Part shown: positions 1-7,115 of the stretch, one piece after another
Position numbering within the stretch: the first letter of the stretch is position 1
How the letters are laid out: every line of letters begins with the position of its first letter
Source of the DNA: Porticoccaceae bacterium
GTDB lineage: Bacteria > Pseudomonadota > Gammaproteobacteria > Pseudomonadales > Porticoccaceae
NCBI GenBank assembly: GCA_023228865.1
Contig: JALOAH010000119.1
Coordinates: forward strand, 1 to 10,300
Reading direction: 5' to 3'
DNA length: 10,300 nucleotides
The notes under the pieces: model-generated
The model's input: the letters and a program-made list of their open reading frames with translations, nothing else
The model's database searches: none
Told to the model about the DNA's origin: nothing
Position numbers and translations under genes: made by a program

Positions 1-112
1 TGATCTGTCCCCGGCCTCTGCATAAGGCGGGTGACGCTACATGGATCGGTGGCCAATGCCACCATGGGTGGGTCAAAATTGTTGGCCAGAGGTGGGTCAG
101 ATTAATTGGCCA
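1..112. mobile_element. Probable end of an IS21-like insertion sequence (remnant)
   Basis: Two near-identical 22-bp direct repeats lie at 67-88 and 91-112. Both begin GGTGGGTCA and end TTGGCCA, and they differ at only three internal positions. A shorter related piece, GGTGGCCAATG, lies at about 49-59. Several repeated sequences near a terminus are typical of IS21-family ends, where they act as transposase binding sites. The window opens with TGA, which could be the stop of an istB-type gene lying to the left, but no coding sequence is visible to confirm that. The likely outer end is close to 112-118. The family assignment is inferred from the repeat pattern alone; any element with subterminal repeats would fit. 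Confidence 0.4.
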
Positions 113-146
113 TTAACACCCATCTTAAGAAAGCACGCGTTTCAAT

Positions 147-355
147 GGATACCGAGCTGGATACCAATCCTGGATACTGATGTTCAGCCCGTAACCTTGC
201 CCGTAACCACGCAACAACCTCAAATCGAAAAAAGTGCGATTTCCATGGTAACCAGCGGTAATCCGGTTTCTGTTAACCCTAGGTTTTGGCACTAACCAAG
301 CCGCTAACCAAGCTCTTCCGGGCGTACCAGCCTTCGTACCACTCTGCTGCGTACC
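147..355. repeat. Array of short direct-repeat doublets with about 12-bp period
   Basis: This intergenic stretch, just past the 3' end of hsdR, holds groups of short related words. On the + strand, GGATACC lies at 147 and 159, with GGATACT at 172. GTAACC lies at 191, 203 and 248, GTAATCC at 258 and GTTAACC at 272. CTAACC lies at 292 and 304. GTACC lies at 324, 336 and 351. Within four groups the start-to-start spacing is exactly 12 bp at least once. On the minus strand every word begins GGT or a near variant. The word changes from group to group while the spacing is kept, so this is not a simple tandem repeat. A 6-bp inverted repeat (AAATCG 222-227, CGATTT 237-242) lies inside. No convincing gene or rho-independent terminator is seen here. 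It could be a protein-binding array, a recombinase arm region or part of a noncoding RNA; its function is unknown. Confidence 0.45.
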
Positions 356-383
356 TTCTGAGTGCAAACGCTAAATAGGCAGG

Positions 384-2759
384 TCAACCCTGGTACAGGT
401 ACTGCTGAAAGCCCACAAACGCTTTCCGTATGCTATCGGGAGTCCCGAGGTCAGCAAACGCATCCGCAATCGCGTTGTTGTACTTGAGCTTCAGAAGCGG
501 ACCCAGCTTAACTTCGTCGAGTTCATCCACACCGGCACTGACGTAGTGCGCGAGCACAAAAGTCAAAAAGGCCTGCTGCTTGTCGCCAAACTCTTTGCTG
601 ATAACAACCTTCGCCCGCTCAGCCCGCTGCTCACGGGTGAGCGGGGTGTCGGCATAAGCAACAAAGGCCAGCACATCGAAGATGTCGCTATTCTCAGCGT
701 CGATAATCCGCTGCATTTCGGCAAGCTGATCTTTGCCGAACCCTTTCTCCGCAAGCCCGTCCAGCAACTTGCGTCGGGTGTCCGGAGCGCTCCACAGGGC
801 TCGTAACTCATCCTCATCCTTGAAGAACTCAGGCAGCTTACCGAATAGGGCCTCCATGAACTGCGCGGCGGACATGGGGGTGCCATCCGGATGCCAGAAG
901 CTGGTCGCAGTCATGAATTGAATTTGGCGCTCCTTGCCATCCGCGAGCTTCACCTTCGCCTTTTTCTTGCAGGTACAGGGGCGGTTGCCGCATTTCTGGC
1001 AGGGCTCTTTTGGGCATGTGCAGGGCTGATTACCGCAGGCCGCACAGGGCTGAGGAGGCGTTTTCTCACAGGTGCAAGGGGCATTGCCGCATTTCTTACA
1101 GGCTTCAGGCTCTACCGGCTCGCCATCCCACTCCGGATCACTGAAGTGGTGATGAGCCTTAACGAAGTCGTAGATCGTGAAGTAGTCCTTGCCATCGTAA
1201 AGCCGGGTGCCGCGCCCGATGATCTGCTTGAACTCAATCATCGAATTCACCGGCCGCATGAGTACGATGTTGCGTACGTTACGCGCATCCACGCCGGTTG
1301 AGAGTTTCTGAGAGGTGGTCAGAATGGTCGGGATGGTCTTTTCGTTGTCCTGAAAGTCGCGTAGCCATTGCTCGCCCAGCGCACCGTCATGTGCAGTCAC
1401 CCGCTGGCAGTAGTTGGGATCAGCGCTCTTCTTGATCTGGTTAATCAAGTCGCGCACGGCCAGCGCATGGGTTTGCGTGGCACAAAAGACGATGGTTTTT
1501 TCTTTCTGGTCGATATCGCTCATGAAGATCTCGACGCGCTTCTTCTCACGCTCTTTGATCTCGATGATCTTGTTGAAATCCTTCTCTTCGTAGCGCTTTC
1601 CGGCCTCGATCTCACCCTCCACCACGGTGTCGTCGGAGGTGAATACATAGTCATCCAGCGTGGTAGCGATCTGCTTCAGGCGGAAGGGCGTCAGGAAGCC
1701 ATCGTTGATGCCATCCTTGAGCGAGTAGATGAACACCGGCTCACCGAAGTAGGCATAGGTATCGGCGTTGTCCTTTCGCTTGGGCGTAGCGGTCAAGCCC
1801 AGCTGCACGGCGGGCGAAAAGTATTCGAGGATGCCACGCCAGTTGCTTTCATCATTTGCACCGCCTCGGTGGCACTCGTCGATGATGATGAAGTCGAAGA
1901 AGTCCGGCGGGTACTCGCCAAAGTACGGCGTATCGCCCTGACCACTCATAAAGGTCTGGAAGATCGTGAAGAAAATGCTGCCGTTCTTCGGCACCTTGCC
2001 TTTCTTCTTGATCTCGTCCGGAGCGATGCGCACGAGCGCATCTTCGGGGAAGGCTGAAAAAGCGTTGTAAGCCTGATCAGCGAGAATATTGCGGTCGGCA
2101 AGGAACAGAATGCGTGGTCGGCGTGACGGGTCTGCCCCAGACTTCCAGTCAGTCAAATTCCAACGGCTCTGGAACAACTTCCACGCCAGTTGGAAAGCAA
2201 TGAAGGTTTTGCCCGTACCCGTTGCCAGGGTCAGCAGGATGCGCTCTTTTCCCTCAGCCAGCGCAGCCAACACCCGCTCGATAGCGATGTCCTGGTAGTA
2301 GCGGCCTTGCCAGTAGCCGCCCTTATCTTCAAAGGGCACAGCGGCAAAACGGTCACGCCAGGCGTTCTCGGCGGCGAAGGTGGCTTGCCACAACTCCTCA
2401 GGCGAAGGGAAGGCAGCTAGCTCACATTCCTTACCCGTATGCATGTCGATGCTGTAGATACCCTGACCATTGCTGGCGTAGGTAAAGCGAATCGAGAGCT
2501 TGCCCGCGTAGTCCTTTGCCTGCCCAACCCCCTCAGTCAACGGTTTCTGCCAGGCCTTGGCCTCCACCACCGCCAGTTTGGTGTTGCGATACTCCAGCAC
2601 ATAGTCAGCGGTGAGTGCCTTGCCGCGCTTGCCATTGCCCTCGATACGGCCCAGGGTGATCGAGTACTCGCGGCGAATGCGGCTACCTTCAACCACGCCC
2701 CAGCCTGCAGCGGCGAGGGCAGGGTCAATGTATTCGGCTCTCGTTTCGGCTTCGTTCAT
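384..2759 (-). CDS. hsdR: Type I restriction enzyme, R (motor/nuclease) subunit
   Basis: This is the ATP-dependent translocase and nuclease subunit of a type I restriction complex, 791 residues. An N-terminal PD-(D/E)XK-type nuclease is visible: D52, then E66-x-K68 in VVEAKA, followed by a QxxxY motif at Q80-Y84. The superfamily 2 helicase core follows: Walker A GTGKT with K184, DECH at 294-297, TATP near 323 and QIIGRGTR near 512-519. Residues 554-597 form an unusual insert with three copies of C-x2-CGN-x-PCTC (12 cysteines). The C-terminal ~170 residues resemble the EcoEI-type HsdR C-terminal domain. The ATG is preceded by GAAGGA at the end of the RT gene, and the RT stop lies 2 bp upstream, so the two are translationally linked. 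The frame is intact and all key motifs are present, but without HsdM and a full HsdS the complex is unlikely to restrict by itself. Confidence 0.95.
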   Translation of the reverse strand: MNEAETRAEYIDPALAAAGWGVVEGSRIRREYSITLGRIEGNGKRGKALTADYVLEYRNTKLAVVEAKAWQKPLTEGVGQAKDYAGKLSIRFTYASNGQGIYSIDMHTGKECELAAFPSPEELWQATFAAENAWRDRFAAVPFEDKGGYWQGRYYQDIAIERVLAALAEGKERILLTLATGTGKTFIAFQLAWKLFQSRWNLTDWKSGADPSRRPRILFLADRNILADQAYNAFSAFPEDALVRIAPDEIKKKGKVPKNGSIFFTIFQTFMSGQGDTPYFGEYPPDFFDFIIIDECHRGGANDESNWRGILEYFSPAVQLGLTATPKRKDNADTYAYFGEPVFIYSLKDGINDGFLTPFRLKQIATTLDDYVFTSDDTVVEGEIEAGKRYEEKDFNKIIEIKEREKKRVEIFMSDIDQKEKTIVFCATQTHALAVRDLINQIKKSADPNYCQRVTAHDGALGEQWLRDFQDNEKTIPTILTTSQKLSTGVDARNVRNIVLMRPVNSMIEFKQIIGRGTRLYDGKDYFTIYDFVKAHHHFSDPEWDGEPVEPEACKKCGNAPCTCEKTPPQPCAACGNQPCTCPKEPCQKCGNRPCTCKKKAKVKLADGKERQIQFMTATSFWHPDGTPMSAAQFMEALFGKLPEFFKDEDELRALWSAPDTRRKLLDGLAEKGFGKDQLAEMQRIIDAENSDIFDVLAFVAYADTPLTREQRAERAKVVISKEFGDKQQAFLTFVLAHYVSAGVDELDEVKLGPLLKLKYNNAIADAFADLGTPDSIRKAFVGFQQYLYQG
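958..1102 (-). other. Triplicated cysteine-rich (zinc-ribbon-like) segment inside hsdR
   Basis: This segment encodes HsdR residues about 554-597. The unit C-x2-C-G-N-x-P-C-T-C occurs three times, separated by Pro/Lys/Glu-rich linkers, giving twelve cysteines in 44 residues. The spacing suggests metal-binding knuckles, one or more zinc ions per copy. It sits between helicase motif VI and the C-terminal domain, where a flexible accessory module could contact DNA, RNA or a partner protein. Metal binding is inferred from the cysteine pattern only. Confidence 0.7.
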
Positions 2760-2761
2760 GC

Positions 2762-4498
2762 TTAATCCTTCGCTTCGACCGGATTGGCCGCCATTGCAGC
2801 AGGCACAATCTCGACTTCCTTATCGGCAACCACCTTTTCTTCAGGCGGCTGCGGCTGCAAGAAAAACTCAAAATTGATGCCTTTCAAATCCGCGAGGAAG
2901 CTCTGGCCATTCCCTTTCAGATCCTTTATTGACCATACCTGATAGATCAGCAGCCACTGCTTATCCTTTTCTCGCTGATCGGCACTTTTAAGCTCGTTTG
3001 CTCTCGCAATGACCGCCTTCTTCACTTCTTTTCGGTCATGTCGTTTGGCGTATTCGAGTAGGAGCACATTGGCCACACAATCATCCAGCGCCACAATCTC
3101 GATGAGCTCTTTGTCTTCCAGCCCCAAGGCGAAGTCATATTTGAGCGCGAGGAAAACGGCATGAGCTATCGCGTCCGGGTAAAGCTTCCGCAGCCCAAGC
3201 TGGATCAGAGATGCTGCAAAGACACCGATCATGCCCTTCAGATCGGCATGCCAGTACGGGGTAAAGACATACTCATCCAGGATTGGAGCAAGATACGGAT
3301 ATGCCAGCGCAAGGTTCATAGCCTCTTGTGCATACATCCGTTTAGCTCGCATGCTGAGCTTGCGGGGTTGTTGCCCCACTGTGTCACTTGGCTGGCTATA
3401 TGCGTGCGACTTGGCCAACACCTTGATTGCATAGTTCAGCGGGGTCGATTTGCCGATGGACTGGGCACAGGCCAGAGCACGGTCAAGGAACGAGCGGATA
3501 TCAGTGAACTTGAGTTCCTGATCCCTCGGCAAAGGGTGCCGATTCAACACAAGTACCCAATTCGCCTCACTCGGACAGGGCAGGGGCAGGATCTTGGTTT
3601 TCTTTTCATTCAAGGACATTTCGTAGGCGCGTAGCGCCAGGCCTAGATCCTTTATGAAGCGCTCAGCCTCTTCGAAACTTGCAGCATAAAAGCGGTAGTC
3701 ATCCACATGCCGCTTGACCTTGCTGTGGCCTTTCGCCTGAAGGTCCGCATCAATCTGGGTCAGGATGATTTCAGAGATGATATTCGAAGCATGCGGACCG
3801 ATCAGCAGCCCATTTGTCTGGCGATCGCGGGTGTTCTGCGTGCATTTGTCCAACAGGTTGCCAGCCAACCCTGTAAGGCTGATGCTCTTCTTAGACTCTG
3901 TTTTGCCATGCAGCGCCCATGGAATCGAGTGCGTGTAGATGCTTGGGAAGCAAGTGGCAATGTCAGCCTCGACCACAAACTGCGCCCCCGACATCCACCT
4001 CTGCTCATCCTCTTCAAGGCGGTAGCGCTCGTTACCCTTGTAGTTCATCTCGAAGATGCGGCCATCACCTATGTGCCTAACATGAATGCGACTGAACGCG
4101 GGCTTTGGCTGATTGCTATGAGTAGCGATGGTTTCCCAGTGTTTTGTAATCGCTAGCGCCTGAACGGCATAAGCCTCGGGATGCGGCACGCCCATGTGCC
4201 TCGGGACATTACTGTCACGCAAGGCGTCGTAACGCATATAGTCATGGTCCCGTTTGTCGAGCGCCTTTTTCAGCGCATCATGATCCGCCTCATCAAGAAG
4301 CGCCCCCATCGAGTTGGAGACGAATTCAGCCAGCCCTTCAGTCGTGAAGCATGGCGGGATCTTCTCAGCGAACAAGCCATGATCTAACAGCCCAGTAAAA
4401 ACATCGAAAGGACTCAACTGCTCCTTGGTCGAGTAGTACCAGTCGATCTCCAGGCCTGCGAGCACATCATAGAGATCATCTGTTTCATCGGCATCCAT
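2762..4498 (-). CDS. Reverse transcriptase embedded in type I RM operon (UG/Abi-like)
   Basis: This is a 578-residue RNA-directed DNA polymerase-like protein. The N-terminal ~135 residues show no recognised domain. Palm motif A is VVEADIATCFPSIYTH with D179. Motif B is TNGLLIGPHASNIISEI at about 228-244. Motif C is HVDDY with D266 and D267. A motif D-like lysine is in LNEKKTK near 299-302. All three metal-binding aspartates are present, so it should be catalytically competent. Residues ~330-550 look helical and unlike a group II maturase domain; long helical C-termini are known in Abi and UG antiphage RTs. The tail (~545-578) is rich in P, E, V and A. It has no GxxxSQ motif of diversity-generating RTs. 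The ATG has AGGGAA upstream, overlapping the hsdS stop 9 bp away, and the gene ends 2 bp before hsdR. The position implies a defence role coordinated with restriction. The exact UG class cannot be assigned from sequence alone. Confidence 0.88.
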   Translation of the reverse strand: MDADETDDLYDVLAGLEIDWYYSTKEQLSPFDVFTGLLDHGLFAEKIPPCFTTEGLAEFVSNSMGALLDEADHDALKKALDKRDHDYMRYDALRDSNVPRHMGVPHPEAYAVQALAITKHWETIATHSNQPKPAFSRIHVRHIGDGRIFEMNYKGNERYRLEEDEQRWMSGAQFVVEADIATCFPSIYTHSIPWALHGKTESKKSISLTGLAGNLLDKCTQNTRDRQTNGLLIGPHASNIISEIILTQIDADLQAKGHSKVKRHVDDYRFYAASFEEAERFIKDLGLALRAYEMSLNEKKTKILPLPCPSEANWVLVLNRHPLPRDQELKFTDIRSFLDRALACAQSIGKSTPLNYAIKVLAKSHAYSQPSDTVGQQPRKLSMRAKRMYAQEAMNLALAYPYLAPILDEYVFTPYWHADLKGMIGVFAASLIQLGLRKLYPDAIAHAVFLALKYDFALGLEDKELIEIVALDDCVANVLLLEYAKRHDRKEVKKAVIARANELKSADQREKDKQWLLIYQVWSIKDLKGNGQSFLADLKGINFEFFLQPQPPEEKVVADKEVEIVPAAMAANPVEAKD

Positions 4499-4507
4499 GC
4501 TTATTCC

Positions 4508-5332
4508 CTATAGTTGCCCGCTGAAAGCCTGATGCAGCAGGGATTGCTTCAGCTCGTCCAGTGCTTCGAGCTTGCGCTGGTAGATGCTCTCGAGACGTTG
4601 GGTTTCTTCTTGTAATGAGTCGAGCTCCCTGACGATCTGCTCTTGAGTCGCAAGGCTTTCCGGGAATGAAATCTCTATCAACTTGAGTAGGCTTGCCTTA
4701 ATTCCCTGTACAGTTGCACCTGTTCCTTTTGTTCTGATGCGCTGTTGCACCGGTTGAGAAAGCAAAAGGTATTTCAGAAACGCACTATCGAGGCTTTCTG
4801 GATTTGGCTGCATGATGATAATGCGCTGGGCGAAAGCTACTTTTTCATCGGTATCCAACTGGGCCACGTTGGCGAGTGGCGCTTCGGTAGTGAAAAGAAC
4901 GTCTCCTTTTTTAGGAATGCCGCGAGTCATCCAGCTTGCGTAGCCCTCAGCAGCAATAAACTCTGCTGGGGTTTCTTGGAGATAGCCCATTTTCACGTTC
5001 TTCGCCGTAATCAACCGAACGCCGCTTTCGGTCTTTACAGGCGTCTTGCCCCGGTAATCGATGAACTTAATCACCGCACCAATCGTAGTATCTATCCACC
5101 CCTCACCCCGGTGACTGAAGACGGACTGGAGGTGGCTTTCGAAGAGAGCACGGGCGTTTTGGCGGTTTTGCTCAGCGGCAGCGCGGGCCGTGGATATGCC
5201 GGCAAAGGCTTCGTCGAGGATGGCGACGATGCGTTGTTGTTCGGAAATTGAGGGGAAAGCAATCTCAATTGCCTTGTATGCGTTCCCGTCTAAGTTGCGA
5301 ATACCTGTCGAATTGGAGGCTGTAAACCAAAT
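4508..5332 (-). pseudogene. hsdS: Type I specificity subunit, 5'-truncated by IS256
   Basis: About 274 native codons remain of a subunit that is normally near 400 or more. What remains is the end of the first target-recognition domain, the central conserved helix (from PSISEQQRIVAILDEAF), a complete second recognition domain, and the distal conserved coiled coil with ATQEQIVRELD and the C-terminal HQAFSGQL. Such a protein contacts the bipartite DNA target and docks HsdM and HsdR. The native frame starts with an Ile codon at 5330-5332, exactly at the IS boundary. The frame stays open through five codons of the IS inverted repeat to a GTG at 5345-5347, so a half-HsdS could still be made. Translation would be weak, as no good ribosome binding site is visible. 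The stop lies 9 bp before the RT start. The missing first domain and the absent hsdM make the locus incomplete here. Confidence 0.9.
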
Positions 5333-6624
5333 TGTGTAACTGCCCACGACTGAGTAATCTTTTCAAAAGGATACCATCGTGGGTACGCAATTGGACCAAG
5401 AAAAACTCAAAGCCATGGCCGCCGAGCTGGCCAAAGACATCAAGTCTGAAAAAGATCTCGGAGCCCTCACACAGCAGCTGGTCAAGCTCACCGTCGAGAC
5501 CGCACTCAACGCCGAACTGGATGAGCATCTTGGATACGAGAAGCACGCTCTTGAAGGCCGTGGTACCGGCAACAGCCGTAACGGCTATTCTGCCAAGCGC
5601 CTGAAGGGCCAACACGGCGAAGTACCGATACAGGCTCCTCGGGACCGGGACGGTTCCTTCGAGCCTCAGTTCGTCCGTAAAGGCCAGTCCCGCCTGACTC
5701 AGATGGATGACCAGATCCTGGCGCTTTACGCCAAGGGCCTGAGCACCCGGGATATTGTGGACGCCTTCAAGGAGATGTATGACGCCGACATCTCGGCCAC
5801 TCTGGTGTCCAAAGTGACGGAGCGTGTGATCGACCAGGTTCACGAGTGGCAGAATCGCCCTGTTGATCCGATCTACCCCATCGTCTATCTGGACTGCATC
5901 GTTCTGAAAATTCGCCAGGACAAGAGGGTGATCAACAAGTCTCTATATCTGGCCCTGGGCATCAACATGGAAGGCCAGAAGGAGCTGCTGGGCCTGTGGC
6001 TTGCCGAAACTGAAGGTGCGAAGTTCTGGCTGTCGGTACTGACAGAACTCAAGAATCGGGGCCTGGAGGACATCTTGATCGCCTGTGTGGATGGTCTCAA
6101 GGGCTTCCCGGATGCTATTGCCGCTGAGTACCCGCAAACCAAAGTGCAACTGTGCATCGTGCACATGGTTCGCAACTCGCTGCGCTACGTGTCCTGGAAG
6201 GACTACAAGGCCGTGACGGCCGATCTGAAGCAAATCTATCAGTCCGCCACGGAACATGAGGCCCGGCAGGCACTGGAGGCCTTTGGAGAGCGCTGGGACA
6301 GCCAATACCCACAGATCTCTCGCTCCTGGCAAAGCCACTGGGATAACCTGATCACCATCTTCGAGTACCCGCCGGCGATCCGGAAGGTAATCTACACCAC
6401 CAATGCCATTGAGTCGCTGAACAGCGTTATCCGCAAAGCCACCAAGCGCCGCAAGCTGTTCCCCTCCGATGACTCAGCACTGAAAGTGGCCTTCCTGGCG
6501 ATCCAGCAGGCCTCGAAGAAATGGACCATGCCGATCAGGGATTGGAAGCCTGCGCTGAATCGCTTTATTATCGAATTCGGTGACCGCCTGGGCGGCCACC
6601 TGTAATGGGGTGGGCAGTTACACA
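5333..6624 (+). mobile_element. Complete IS256-family insertion sequence
   Basis: This is a 1292-bp element with perfect 15-bp terminal inverted repeats: TGTGTAACTGCCCAC at 5333-5347 and its reverse complement at 6610-6624. It contains one intact transposase gene and no passenger. IS256 elements usually make 8-9 bp target duplications. The 8 bp to the left (AACCAAAT) and to the right (GATTTATT) do not match, so the two flanks were probably not joined by a simple insertion. The exact outer base could be one position further out on either side. Confidence 0.9.
5379..6605 (+). CDS. IS256-family (Mutator-like) transposase
   Basis: This is a 408-residue DDE transposase, the usual length for the family. 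The catalytic residues are D172 (VYLDCIV), D238 (IACVDGLKG) and E345 (TTNAIESLN). The family signature CIVHMVRNSLRYV, with its C259-x2-H262 pair, lies between the second and third. The N-terminal part holds DNA-binding helices around 115-150. The start is a GTG with AAAAGG about 8 bp upstream. The frame is intact from start to stop and it ends just inside the right inverted repeat, so the element may still be mobile. The long antisense open frames over it show no homology and are shadows. Confidence 0.96.
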   Translation: MGTQLDQEKLKAMAAELAKDIKSEKDLGALTQQLVKLTVETALNAELDEHLGYEKHALEGRGTGNSRNGYSAKRLKGQHGEVPIQAPRDRDGSFEPQFVRKGQSRLTQMDDQILALYAKGLSTRDIVDAFKEMYDADISATLVSKVTERVIDQVHEWQNRPVDPIYPIVYLDCIVLKIRQDKRVINKSLYLALGINMEGQKELLGLWLAETEGAKFWLSVLTELKNRGLEDILIACVDGLKGFPDAIAAEYPQTKVQLCIVHMVRNSLRYVSWKDYKAVTADLKQIYQSATEHEARQALEAFGERWDSQYPQISRSWQSHWDNLITIFEYPPAIRKVIYTTNAIESLNSVIRKATKRRKLFPSDDSALKVAFLAIQQASKKWTMPIRDWKPALNRFIIEFGDRLGGHL

Positions 6625-6778
6625 GATTTATTTACAGGCTCAACCATTGATATGGTTAATGCACGTTTCTGAACGCGTTGACCGCACAAAGTGAATTGAT
6701 CAGTGATTCCCTAATACCTTTGATGCTCTCCTTCATTATCTTTAAAGTATGAGAACGCCAGCCGATCAGATATCACAG
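6625..6778. other. Intergenic stretch between IS256 and the ferredoxin gene
   Basis: No recognised gene is present. A small palindrome, AACCAT-TGAT-ATGGTT, lies at 6642-6657, but it has no T-tract and is a poor terminator candidate. A 26-codon minus-strand frame at 6656-6736 starts with ATG and lacks a clear ribosome binding site; it is probably chance. No hsdS or hsdM coding sequence is recognisable here on either strand, which shows that the sequence right of the IS does not continue the restriction locus. Confidence 0.5.
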
Positions 6779-7093
6779 TCACTGCGACTGCTCACGACAA
6801 ACCGTCTTCTTCATCTTGCCAACGACCTTCACCGCCAGGTCACTGTGCGGCATGATCCTGCAAGCCAGTACGGCGCCAGCCGCCTGCTCTTCCTCGCTGA
6901 CATGGGCCCGGCTCATGGCTCCTGCCTCGAACTGTCCCTGAAGCACCTGCACCTTGCATACCCCGCAGCCGCCCCCACGACAACCCAAAGGAATGCCGCG
7001 ACGGCCAAGGCGGGCCATACCAGTCAATATCGACTCCCGCGCATCACAACTGTAGGTCTCGCCAGTGTCTTCGATCAGAACCTGATATTTCAT
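6779..7093 (-). CDS. [2Fe-2S] ferredoxin, XylT/DmpQ-type
   Basis: This is a 104-residue plant-type ferredoxin. The cluster ligands are C38, C43 and C46 in GCRGGGCGVC, plus C78 in LACR. The GCRGGGCG context and the following GAMSRAHVS match the small ferredoxins of meta-cleavage operons (XylT, DmpQ, NahT). Those proteins reduce and reactivate oxidised catechol 2,3-dioxygenase. The start ATG is preceded by a strong GGAGG at 8-9 bp. It is the last gene of a three-gene minus-strand operon, 22 bp after the GlcG-like gene. In catabolic operons a ring-cleavage dioxygenase often comes next; here the sequence downstream is intergenic and then the IS256, so any such partner is missing or elsewhere. An alternative is an electron donor for an oxygenase. 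Confidence 0.88.
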   Translation of the reverse strand: MKYQVLIEDTGETYSCDARESILTGMARLGRRGIPLGCRGGGCGVCKVQVLQGQFEAGAMSRAHVSEEEQAAGAVLACRIMPHSDLAVKVVGKMKKTVCREQSQ

Positions 7094-7115
7094 CTCAGCA
7101 TCCTCCGGACAATTG

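Noticed and set aside
222..242. Rho-independent terminator for hsdR
   Set aside because: The 6-bp stem has its T run inside the loop rather than after the stem, and it lies 140 bp past the stop.
147..355. CRISPR array
   Set aside because: The repeated words are only 5-8 bp, change along the array and are spaced about 12 bp apart; there are no 24-37 bp repeats or unique spacers, and no cas genes.
125..367. 80-codon minus-strand frame with W/Y-rich repeats (WLAAWL, GYGQGYG, DWYPARYP) in the array
   Set aside because: The repeats come from the 12-bp DNA doublets, and different groups fall in different frames. No good start site or family match is visible, so a DNA-level or RNA-level array explains it better.
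1368..2057. Long + strand open frame (229 codons) opposite hsdR
   Set aside because: It is antisense to the helicase core of a clearly real gene, shows no recognisable domain and mirrors the codon bias of hsdR.
3161..4156. Two + strand frames (about 150 codons each) opposite the RT gene
   Set aside because: They are antisense shadows of the RT with no ribosome binding sites or known motifs.
2762..4498. Diversity-generating retroelement
   Set aside because: The RT lacks the GxxxSQ-type motif of DGR RTs, and no near-identical template/variable repeat pair with adenine-specific differences is seen in the window.
5265..5843. 192-codon minus-strand frame over the IS256 transposase start
   Set aside because: It is the complement of a conserved transposase and has no family features; it also crosses the IS boundary.
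6656..6736. 26-codon minus-strand frame after the ferredoxin gene
   Set aside because: No clear ribosome binding site and no recognisable sequence; a frame this short is expected by chance.
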